NCBI RefSeq assembly: GCF_900232995.1
Contig: NZ_OCVX01000005.1
Span: forward strand, 176,413-240,412
Direction: 5' to 3'
DNA: 64,000 nucleotides
Source: Mycobacterium simulans
Lineage (GTDB): Bacteria; Actinomycetota; Actinomycetes; Mycobacteriales; Mycobacteriaceae
In this document: in pieces, positions 35,374-43,053 of the stretch
Position numbering within the stretch: position 1 is the stretch's first letter
Layout of the letters: every line of letters starts with the position of its first letter
Made by a program: the position numbers and the translations under genes
The notes under the pieces: generated by a model
Database searches by the model: none
Seen by the model: only the letters and a program-made list of their open reading frames with translations
Told to the model about the DNA's origin: nothing

Positions 35374-36123
35374 ATGACCGAGGACATCCTGTTGATCGAC
35401 ACCGACGAGCGGATCCGCACGCTCACCCTCAACCGGCCGCAGGCCCGCAATGCCCTGTCCGCGGCACTGCGCGATCAGTTCTTCGGGGCCCTGACCGACG
35501 CCGAGACCGACGACGACGTCGACGTCGTCATCGTCACCGGCGCCGATCCGGTGTTCTGCGCGGGACTGGATCTCAAAGAGCTGGGCGGGCAGTCGGCGCT
35601 TCCGGACATCTCGCCACGGTGGCCGGCGATGACCAAACCGGTGATCGGCGCGATCAACGGCGCCGCGGTCACCGGTGGGCTTGAGCTGACACTGTACTGC
35701 GACATCCTGATCGCCTCGGAGCACGCACGCTTCGCCGACACTCACGCACGAGTGGGCCTGCTACCCACCTGGGGTCTCAGTGTCCGGCTGCCGCAGAAGG
35801 TGGGCGTGGGGTTGGCCCGACGGATGAGCATGACCGGGGACTACCTCTCCGCCACCGACGCGCTGCGCGCCGGCCTGGTTACCGAGGTGGTGCCGCACGA
35901 TCAACTGCTGAACACCGCCCGCGGAGTGGCGGCGTCCATCGTCGGCAACAACCAGAATGCGGTTCGGGCATTACTGGCCTCCTATCACCGGATCGACGAA
36001 TCGCAGACTGCCGAGGGGTTATGGCTGGAAGCCATGGCGGCCAAGCAATTTCGGACCAGCGGCGATGACATCGCAGCCAACCGCGCGGCGGTGCTAGAAC
36101 GCGGCCGCTCCCAGGTGCGTTAA
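35374..36123 (+). CDS. echA16: Enoyl-CoA hydratase/isomerase family protein EchA16
   Basis: The 249-residue crotonase-fold protein has LTLNRPQARNALS, the oxyanion-hole strands DPVFCAGLDLKEL and INGAAVTGGLELTLYCD, and ARVGLLPTWGLSVRLPQKVG. The second catalytic Glu position of classical hydratases falls in LPTWG, which lacks it, so hydratase activity is uncertain; an isomerase or lyase role is possible. It is divergent from vapBC22. Its TAA stop overlaps the ugpC stop on the opposite strand by two bases. Confidence 0.92.
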   Translation: MTEDILLIDTDERIRTLTLNRPQARNALSAALRDQFFGALTDAETDDDVDVVIVTGADPVFCAGLDLKELGGQSALPDISPRWPAMTKPVIGAINGAAVTGGLELTLYCDILIASEHARFADTHARVGLLPTWGLSVRLPQKVGVGLARRMSMTGDYLSATDALRAGLVTEVVPHDQLLNTARGVAASIVGNNQNAVRALLASYHRIDESQTAEGLWLEAMAAKQFRTSGDDIAANRAAVLERGRSQVR

Positions 36124-37202
36124 CGGATACGGGCCTGGGTTTCGACGTCGAAGAAGCACACTTCGTGCGAGCGCGGCACGATCGCCAGGGATTCGCCTAC
36201 GGTGACCGCGGTGCGGCGGTCGGTACGGAACACGATGCGCTGCGTACGCGATGACCACCCTTGCGGCTGGACCGGTGTTGCGTAGACAAAGGATTCGAAG
36301 CCGAGCTCCTCGACCAATTCGACGTTCACGGTCAGGGCCCCCGGCGTGTCCGCGGGGGCAACGCCCCACGACTCCGGCCGTATGCCGATCAGCACCCGGT
36401 CGACCGCACCGCGCGGAGCAGGTATCGCCAAGTCGGGCGATTTCACGACGCCGTCGGTCACCGCGGCGTCGATAAGATTCATCGCCGGCGCCCCGATGAA
36501 CGTGGCGACAAACGTGTTGACCGGGTTGTCGTAGAGTGCGCGCGGCGTGTCAACCTGTTGCAGCACACCGTCTTTGAGCACGGCGACGCGATCACCCATC
36601 GTCATCGCCTCGACTTGATCGTGGGTGACGTAGACGGTGGTGGTGCCCAGTTGACGCTGCAAACCCGAAATCTGCGATCGAGTGCTCACCCGCAACTTGG
36701 CATCCAGGTTCGACAGCGGCTCATCCATGCAGAACACCCGGGGCCGGCGCACGATCGCCCGTCCCATCGCCACCCGTTGACGCTGGCCGCCGGATAACTT
36801 TGAAGGCTTACGGTCAAGCAACTCAGTAAGTTCCAGCATGTTTGCGACTTCACGTACCCGTTGGCGGGTTTCTGCTCGCGACATGCCCGCGTTTCGCAGC
36901 GCGAATCCCATGTTGGCGGCCACGGTCATATTCGGGTACAGCGCGTAGTTCTGGAACACCATCGCGACGTCGCGCGCCCGCGGCGGAAGGTGTGTGACAT
37001 CCACGTCGCCAATGGTGATCTGACCGCTTTCAACGGTTTCCAGCCCGGCAAGCATTCGCAGCGTGGTGGACTTGCCACAACCGGACGGGCCGACCAGTAC
37101 CAGAAATTCGCCGTCGGCGATGTCGAGGTCCAGGCTATCGACGGCCGGCGCGTCGGCGCCGGGATAGCGATGGGTAACCGCGCAATACTCCACTCTAGCC
37201 AT
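36120..37202 (-). CDS. ugpC: ABC transporter ATP-binding protein UgpC
   Basis: This is the ATPase of a carbohydrate-uptake type 1 importer. The 360-residue protein has Walker A GPSGCGKST, signature LSGGQRQRVAMG, Walker B VFCMDEP, the H-loop THDQVEAMTMGDR and a C-terminal regulatory OB-like domain (about 240-360) typical of MalK/UgpC. It overlaps ugpB by 8 bp and closes the ugpAEBC operon. Confidence 0.95.
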   Translation of the reverse strand: MARVEYCAVTHRYPGADAPAVDSLDLDIADGEFLVLVGPSGCGKSTTLRMLAGLETVESGQITIGDVDVTHLPPRARDVAMVFQNYALYPNMTVAANMGFALRNAGMSRAETRQRVREVANMLELTELLDRKPSKLSGGQRQRVAMGRAIVRRPRVFCMDEPLSNLDAKLRVSTRSQISGLQRQLGTTTVYVTHDQVEAMTMGDRVAVLKDGVLQQVDTPRALYDNPVNTFVATFIGAPAMNLIDAAVTDGVVKSPDLAIPAPRGAVDRVLIGIRPESWGVAPADTPGALTVNVELVEELGFESFVYATPVQPQGWSSRTQRIVFRTDRRTAVTVGESLAIVPRSHEVCFFDVETQARIR

Positions 37203-38505
37203 GGCGCAAGCCCGGCAGCTTCCGCGCGATCTGGCGGTCCAGAACGACCTTTAGCTGCCGCTCGATCTGGGCGAAGGTCCTGGTCACGTCGGCTCCCCTC
37301 AATCCGATGGATTCCAACCCGGCGGAGATGATGCGGTCACCGCCGGGCAGAAACACACGCGCATAGTCCTGCGGGCGGGTGTGTGGGAGCTGGTCGAGCG
37401 CCACTCGCGCACGCGGATTGTCGGCCAGGTATTTCTGTTCACTGGGGCAGCCAACAGCAGACTTTCGCACCGCCAGATATCCGGTGCGCTGGCTGAAGTA
37501 CGCGGTGCTCGCCGGGTTGGTGATGAACTCAATAAACTTGAGTGCGTTTAACTTTCGCTCCTCGGAGAGCTTGGTGGGTATCGCCAGCCCCGCCCCGCCG
37601 GACGGACATCCGGGTGCTCCACCGGGGCCGGTGGGCAGCGGTGCGGCCCCAACATCGAAACGGGCCGCGGCGGTGATGCCGGCCAGGGCACCGGTTGATG
37701 TCACGGTCGACGCCAGGATGCCGGTCGCGAACTCGTTGGCGACATCATTGGCGATCGCGGCGTACCCATTGCGATGGATAGAATCCCGGAAGAAGTTGCC
37801 CGCCGCGATGGTCTTCGGATCGGTGAACCGCAGGGTCCACTTGTCGGAGTAGGCGCCGCCGAACGTCCAGTTGGGTCCTTCGAATGTCCAGGAAATGATT
37901 TCGGCGTTAGCCCAGCCGTGTGCCCATTTTCCGGCGCCGACGACGCGCTGCAGCCGCGGACCCCAGTCGTCGAGTTCTTGCCAACTATGCGGTCCGCGGT
38001 CGGGCAGGCCGGCCTGTTCCCATATCGCTTTGTTGTAGTAAAACAGCGGCGTCGAGCGCGCGTACGGCAGCGCGTAGTGTTCTCCGTTGAACTCGTAATC
38101 GGCCAATAACGTGTCGACGTAATCGGTTACGTCCACTCCGGCTTGACGGCAAAGGTCATCGAGCGGAGCGATAAGGCCGCTGAGGGCGAAATGGAACCAC
38201 CAGATATCGTCCAACACAACGACATCGGGCACGTCTGTTCCGGTGAGCGCCGCATTGAACTTCTGCGCCACTTCGTCGTAGTCCTTACCCGCGTCGATCA
38301 GCTTGACCGGCAACTCGGGAAACTGGCTCTGGAATCGGCTGACGAGTTCCTTTTCCACCGCAGTGGATTGGCCAGGATGATTCGACCAGAACGCGATAGG
38401 TCCCGATCCCGACTTCACCGAGACACCGCCACCCATCCCGGCACAGGCGGATGTGGCGAGGCCCGTTAGCAGCAGAAACTCTCGGCGGCCCAAGGTATTC
38501 ATCAT
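37195..38505 (-). CDS. ugpB: Substrate-binding lipoprotein UgpB (Tat-type signal)
   Basis: The 436-residue protein opens with a twin-arginine motif GRREFLLLTGLATSAC ending in a lipobox, so it is probably a Tat-exported lipoprotein. The mature part is a cluster D solute-binding protein: IAFWSNHPGQ, VVLDDIWWFHFALSG and ALPYARSTPLFYYNK are typical. The M. tuberculosis orthologue binds glycerophosphocholine and related glycerophosphodiesters rather than sn-glycerol-3-phosphate. It would scavenge lipid head groups. ugpE lies 3 bp upstream. Confidence 0.95.
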   Translation of the reverse strand: MMNTLGRREFLLLTGLATSACAGMGGGVSVKSGSGPIAFWSNHPGQSTAVEKELVSRFQSQFPELPVKLIDAGKDYDEVAQKFNAALTGTDVPDVVVLDDIWWFHFALSGLIAPLDDLCRQAGVDVTDYVDTLLADYEFNGEHYALPYARSTPLFYYNKAIWEQAGLPDRGPHSWQELDDWGPRLQRVVGAGKWAHGWANAEIISWTFEGPNWTFGGAYSDKWTLRFTDPKTIAAGNFFRDSIHRNGYAAIANDVANEFATGILASTVTSTGALAGITAAARFDVGAAPLPTGPGGAPGCPSGGAGLAIPTKLSEERKLNALKFIEFITNPASTAYFSQRTGYLAVRKSAVGCPSEQKYLADNPRARVALDQLPHTRPQDYARVFLPGGDRIISAGLESIGLRGADVTRTFAQIERQLKVVLDRQIARKLPGLRHG

Positions 38506-38508
38506 CGG

Positions 38509-39342
38509 TTAGCCCTTGACCGCGCCCGATGTGAGGCCTTTGATCATCTGCCGTTGCAAGACGATGAAGATGAGCAGGATGGGCAGCATGGCCAGCAGGG
38601 TCACCGCCATCACCGGACCCCAGTTCGTCACGCCTTCGGCCTGCTGTAGAAACGTCAGGCCCACCGGGAGCGGCGCCACCGATTCGTCGTCAGACATCAA
38701 GAAGGGCCAAAGGTACTCATTCCATTCGTTGACTACGGTAATGATGCCGAAGGCGACCATGGTGGGCCCGGACATCGGTAACACCACCCGCAGCAGCAGC
38801 TGCCACCAACGCGCGCCATCCATTTGGGCAGCCTCGATGATCTCCGGCGGCAGCGACAGAAAGTGGTTGCGCATCAAGAAAGTTCCAAACGCCACCCCCG
38901 CCAAGGGCAGGATGATACCCGGAAAAGTGTTGCGCAGACCCAGTTGTGAGATCAGCGCATAGTTGGAAATCACCGTGATTTGATTGGGCACCATCAGCGC
39001 TGCGATGATCAGCACGAACACCGCAGTCTTGCCTGGAAACCGCACGAACGCCAAGCCAAACGCGCTTAACACCCCGAGCGTGAACTTCACAGCCGCCAAC
39101 ACCGAGGTGATGATCACCGAATTGCGCAGGAACGTCCAGAATGGAATCTGCTCGGTAGCCGTCCGGTAGTTCTGCGGATGCCAGTGCGGCGGCCACCAAC
39201 TGGTCGGCTGCGAATAGATGTCTGGTTGGTCCTTGAACGACGTGAAGAGCACGAACAGCAGCGGCCCGGCGACCAGCGTCACGACCAACAGCATTGCGGC
39301 ATAGCCCAACAGGCGTACGGCGCGGACGCGATCCGATGTCAT
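38509..39342 (-). CDS. ugpE: ABC transporter permease UgpE
   Basis: The 277-residue protein starts MTSDRVRAVRLLGYAAML, and the ATG overlaps the ugpA stop (ATGA). Six membrane segments are expected; the EAA loop of MalG-type permeases reads EIIEAAQMDGARWWQLLLRVVLPMSGP. The much longer open frame extending to 40044 is an antisense-like shadow of ugpA in another frame. It pairs with UgpA to form the pore of the importer. Confidence 0.94.
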   Translation of the reverse strand: MTSDRVRAVRLLGYAAMLLVVTLVAGPLLFVLFTSFKDQPDIYSQPTSWWPPHWHPQNYRTATEQIPFWTFLRNSVIITSVLAAVKFTLGVLSAFGLAFVRFPGKTAVFVLIIAALMVPNQITVISNYALISQLGLRNTFPGIILPLAGVAFGTFLMRNHFLSLPPEIIEAAQMDGARWWQLLLRVVLPMSGPTMVAFGIITVVNEWNEYLWPFLMSDDESVAPLPVGLTFLQQAEGVTNWGPVMAVTLLAMLPILLIFIVLQRQMIKGLTSGAVKG

Positions 39343-40238
39343 TGGCGCTGCCCTCGATCCATCACCCGCACCTGGTAGTACGTGACGGCCAGCAATACCA
39401 AGAACATGATCGTGGCCACGGTGGCGCCATAGCCGGCCCGGAAGTTCCTGAAGGTCTCCAGATACACCTGGTACACCATGGTTGTAGTGCCGGTGCCTTC
39501 GGGCCCGCCTCGGGTCATGACGTTGATGACGTCGAACACCTGCAGCGAGTTGATCAAAACGGTGATCGACAAGAAGAAAGTAGTGGAACGCAGCTGCGGC
39601 AACAGCACTCGATGAAACGTGGCCCATCGGCCGGCGCCGTCGATTTCGGCCGCTTCCAACAAGTCTCGACGAACCCCTTGTAGCGCAGCCAGATAGATGA
39701 CGAAGGTGTACCCAAGGTTCTTCCAGACGTAGGTGACCGTCACCATGAACAGCGCCCAACGCGCATCCTGGTAAAAGTCGGGCACGCCGACGCCGACGCG
39801 GCGTAATAAATCTTGCACCAGACCGAAATGCGGATCGAAGACGAACTGGGCCGCCAGACCGACTGCGGCGCCAGAGATCACAAAGGGTGCGAATACGGTT
39901 GAGCGCACCACGTTCCGACCTCGCAGCGGTCGATCGAGCAACATCGCCAGAACCAACCCCAATACCATCGAGCCGATCACCGCGGCCACGGTGAAGATCG
40001 CCGTGTTGACCACAATCTGGCGCGTATCGGAACGGGTGAACCACTCGGTGTAGTTGGACAACCCGACAAACTCTGCCCTGGGATCGGAGATATTCCAGTC
40101 GAAAAAGGACAACCGAATGTTGTCAGCCAGCGGACGGTAGATGAACAGCGTCAACAACGCCACATTGGGGCCCACCAGAACGACAAACAGGGCGTAATCC
40201 CGCCATGATCGATGCGACCGCTTCGCCAGGGGGCTCAC
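39339..40238 (-). CDS. ugpA: ABC transporter permease UgpA
   Basis: The 299-residue MalF-type permease starts at GTG 40238 (VSPLAKRSHRSWRDYALF). It has a first helix FVVLVGPNVALLTLFIY, several later helices and the EAA loop DLLEAAEIDGAGRWATFHRVLLPQL. A few codons further upstream are open, so the start could lie slightly earlier. It is the first gene of the ugp operon; the preceding 22 bp to dinF are too short for a large promoter. Confidence 0.93.
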   Translation of the reverse strand: MSPLAKRSHRSWRDYALFVVLVGPNVALLTLFIYRPLADNIRLSFFDWNISDPRAEFVGLSNYTEWFTRSDTRQIVVNTAIFTVAAVIGSMVLGLVLAMLLDRPLRGRNVVRSTVFAPFVISGAAVGLAAQFVFDPHFGLVQDLLRRVGVGVPDFYQDARWALFMVTVTYVWKNLGYTFVIYLAALQGVRRDLLEAAEIDGAGRWATFHRVLLPQLRSTTFFLSITVLINSLQVFDVINVMTRGGPEGTGTTTMVYQVYLETFRNFRAGYGATVATIMFLVLLAVTYYQVRVMDRGQRQ

Positions 40239-40260
40239 CGGCGCAGTGTATCGGTAGCGG

Positions 40261-41595
40261 TCACACCGTTCCCGGTACCGCCCACCGACCGCCCACTGCC
40301 CGCCATCCCGCGAAGACCAGACGCAGCGCAACAAATGTGCTCAGTCCCGACCAGATGCCCGCCAGCCCCCAACCGAACACCAGCGCCAACCAGGTCAGCG
40401 GCAAAAAGCCCAGCAGTGCACTCACGACAGTGGCGTTGCGCATGAACTTCGCGTCGCCGGCGCCCAGTAACACCCCGTCCAAAGCGAAAACGATTCCAGC
40501 AACCGGTAATTGGGCCACCATGAACCACCATGGCACGCCGATCGTGGCTAGCACCGACCGATCGTCGGTGAACAACCCGGGCATGACCGAGGCGCCCGCC
40601 GCGAATATCCCGGCCAACAACGTGGCCGCCAGCGTCGAGAATGCGGTCACCCGCAACGCGACCGACTTCGCGTGCTCGGCATCACCGGCGCCCAGCGCCG
40701 CACCGACCAGCGATTGTGCCGCGATTGCCAGCGAATCAAGGACCAGCGCAAGGAAACCCCACAGCTGCAGCACGATTTGATGCGCCGCTAGCGCCGCCGC
40801 GCCAAACCTGGCGGCCACCGCCGCGGCCGAGACGAAGCAAGCCTGGAAAGCCAGGCTCCGCACGATCAGGTCGCGGGCCAGCACAAGCTGGGCGCGCAGC
40901 ACACCTCGGTCGAGCCGCAACGGCACCCGCTCGGCCAACAACGCGCCCCCGAACAGCAGTGCCGCCAGCCACTGCCCTACCAGGTTGGCCACCGCCGAGC
41001 CGGTCAACTCCATCCGGGGCAGACCCAACCAGCCGTATACCAGCGGCGGGCACAGCAGTGCCGAGACGCCGAAACCGGCGACCACGTAGCGCAGCGGGCG
41101 CACCGTGTCCTGCACACCGCGCATCCAGCCGTTTCCGGCAAGCGAGACCAGAATCGCGGGCACGCCCAAGACCGCGATTCGCAGCCATGGCAACGACGCA
41201 CCGGCGATAGCCCCGCCCCCCGATCCACCGCCCCCGATCGCTGACACCAGCGGCACCGCTGCGACCTGCACCGCGACGATGATCAACCCACCCAACCCCA
41301 ATGCCAGCCAACTCGCCTGTACACCTTCGTTCACCGCCGCCGCACGATCCGCGGCCCCGAAGTAGCGCGCCGAGCGCGCTGTCGTGCCGTAGGACAGAAA
41401 CGTCAGCTGGGAACCGACCACGCTCAGCACGAGACTCCCGATCGCCAACCCGGCCAATGACAGCGCACCAAGCCGGCCGACGACGGCGGTGTCAAACAAC
41501 AAATACAGCGGCTCGGCGGCCAGCACACCCAGCGCGGGCAGCGCCAACTTTGCGATCTGCCTACCACCGGCGGCGGTCGGAGCCCCGTCAGTCAA
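40261..41595 (-). CDS. dinF: MATE-family efflux protein DinF
   Basis: The 444-residue protein has about twelve hydrophobic segments and the MATE opening LALPALGVLAAEPLYLLFDTAVVGRLGALSLAGLAIG. MATE proteins export cationic compounds using H+ or Na+ gradients; the substrate here is unknown. TTG at 41595, two bases after the cnpB stop, is the best start; earlier codons overlap cnpB without family similarity. It is the last gene of the rimP-to-cnpB run. Confidence 0.9.
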   Translation of the reverse strand: MTDGAPTAAGGRQIAKLALPALGVLAAEPLYLLFDTAVVGRLGALSLAGLAIGSLVLSVVGSQLTFLSYGTTARSARYFGAADRAAAVNEGVQASWLALGLGGLIIVAVQVAAVPLVSAIGGGGSGGGAIAGASLPWLRIAVLGVPAILVSLAGNGWMRGVQDTVRPLRYVVAGFGVSALLCPPLVYGWLGLPRMELTGSAVANLVGQWLAALLFGGALLAERVPLRLDRGVLRAQLVLARDLIVRSLAFQACFVSAAAVAARFGAAALAAHQIVLQLWGFLALVLDSLAIAAQSLVGAALGAGDAEHAKSVALRVTAFSTLAATLLAGIFAAGASVMPGLFTDDRSVLATIGVPWWFMVAQLPVAGIVFALDGVLLGAGDAKFMRNATVVSALLGFLPLTWLALVFGWGLAGIWSGLSTFVALRLVFAGWRAVGGRWAVPGTV

Positions 41596-41597
41596 GC

Positions 41598-42611
41598 TCA
41601 GCCAAGGGCTGCGCGCAGTGAACCAACGGCCTCGTCGATCGAGCCGGTGATCGTAAATCCGGCTGCCAGGCGGTGGCCGCCACCACCGAACTCGGCTGCG
41701 ACCGATGCCAAATCGATGTCGGTTTTGGCCCGCATGGACACCGACCACTGCTGCGGCTCGACTTCTTTGAACACCGCCGCCACCTCGGCCTGCTGGGTGG
41801 TGCGCACGATGTCGACGATGCTATCGACTTCCTCAGGACGCGAACTGACCCAATCCCGGTTGCCGACGACCGCATACACCAAGCCGCGACCACCGACCGC
41901 CTCGGGAATCAGTTGCGCAGAACCCAACACCCGCGACAACATCGGCAGCCACACGAAGGGATGGGTATCCATCAGTGACCGGCTGGTCGCGGCGTTGTCC
42001 ACGCCGATCTCCAGCAGCCGGGCCGCCAACCGAAAGGCGCGCGCGCTGGCCCAGCGGAACGACCCGGTGTCGGTGGTCAGCCCGGCGTAAATGCAGTGCG
42101 CTACGCCCCGGTCGATTGGTTTCCCCCACTTGTCCAGAATTTCGGCAACCATCATCGTGGTGGAATCAGCCGACTGGTCGACGAAGTTCGCGGTGCCGAA
42201 CAAGTCGTTCGAGGCGTGATGGTCGATGACCAGTACCTCCCGATCCGCAGCCACCAGATCACTCAGGCCACCGAGCCGGTTGACGCTGGGAACGTCAACG
42301 GTCACAACCAAATCGACATCGCGGCGCATCACCTCCGGGCTTACCAGCAAGTGGCAGCCGGGCAACGTCTGCAACGACTCCGGAAGCAGCGCCGGCGCGC
42401 CAAAGCTGACCTCTACCTGCTTGCCGCACTGATCGAGCACCAATCCCAATGCCAGCCCGGCCCCGATCGTGTCGGCGTCGGGATGGACGTGGCAGACGAC
42501 CCCGATCGTGGCCGAGGCGGACAGCAGCTCGGCGGCGCCGACGGCGTCAACGCGCGCCCCGGTGAGGCGCGGCAAATCGGAGAGCTCAGTCTTCGGGTTG
42601 GTGGTCGTCAC
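41598..42611 (-). CDS. cnpB: DHH/DHHA1 phosphoesterase: c-di-AMP phosphodiesterase / nanoRNase
   Basis: The 337-residue protein contains the metal-binding motifs VCHVHPDADTIGAG, VVTVDVPSVNR, DHHASNDLFGTANFVD and the DHHA1 motif FGGGGHRLAAGF. The M. tuberculosis orthologue (Rv2837c) hydrolyses c-di-AMP and short RNAs (NrnA-like) and limits host STING sensing. It starts at GTG 42611 and overlaps the 3' end of rbfA by 26 bp. Confidence 0.94.
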   Translation of the reverse strand: MTTTNPKTELSDLPRLTGARVDAVGAAELLSASATIGVVCHVHPDADTIGAGLALGLVLDQCGKQVEVSFGAPALLPESLQTLPGCHLLVSPEVMRRDVDLVVTVDVPSVNRLGGLSDLVAADREVLVIDHHASNDLFGTANFVDQSADSTTMMVAEILDKWGKPIDRGVAHCIYAGLTTDTGSFRWASARAFRLAARLLEIGVDNAATSRSLMDTHPFVWLPMLSRVLGSAQLIPEAVGGRGLVYAVVGNRDWVSSRPEEVDSIVDIVRTTQQAEVAAVFKEVEPQQWSVSMRAKTDIDLASVAAEFGGGGHRLAAGFTITGSIDEAVGSLRAALG

Positions 42612-43053
42612 CGGTTTCCTTAATGCCGCTCACCCGGTATGGATCGGCCTCCCCTGCCGGCTTTGCCCCTACCCGAACCCGCGCCAGATCCTCATCAGCG
42701 GCGCGTGCGCGGGCCAGCAACTCCTCCATTCGATGCACGTTGTCCGACGTCGTGTCGCGACTGAACGTCAAGGTGGGCGTGAAGCGCACACCAGTGCCCG
42801 CGCCGACCTTGGAACGCAGTACACCTTTTGCCCGGTCCAGCGCGGCCGCGGCGGCGGCATAGTCGGGCTGGGCGTCCAGCGTGGGTCCCATCACCGTGTA
42901 GTACACCGTCGCATCGTGCAGGTCGGCCGTCACCTTGGCGTCGACGATCGTCACCCCGGACAACCCGGGATCCTTGATCTCGTACTCGATCGCCGAGGCG
43001 ACGATCGTGCAGATCCGCTTGGCCAGGCGACGCGCCCGGGCGGGATCAGCCAT
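42586..43053 (-). CDS. rbfA: 30S ribosome-binding factor A
   Basis: RbfA binds immature 30S subunits and helps 16S rRNA 5'-end maturation. The 155-residue protein starts MADPARARRLAKRICTIVASAIEYEIKDPGL and has the KH-like domain (VTADLHDATVYYTVMG, FTPTLTFSRDTTSDNVHRMEELL). The acidic C-terminal tail is shorter than in H37Rv. Its ATG shares a base with the infB stop codon (ATGA). Confidence 0.95.
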   Translation of the reverse strand: MADPARARRLAKRICTIVASAIEYEIKDPGLSGVTIVDAKVTADLHDATVYYTVMGPTLDAQPDYAAAAAALDRAKGVLRSKVGAGTGVRFTPTLTFSRDTTSDNVHRMEELLARARAADEDLARVRVGAKPAGEADPYRVSGIKETGDDHQPED

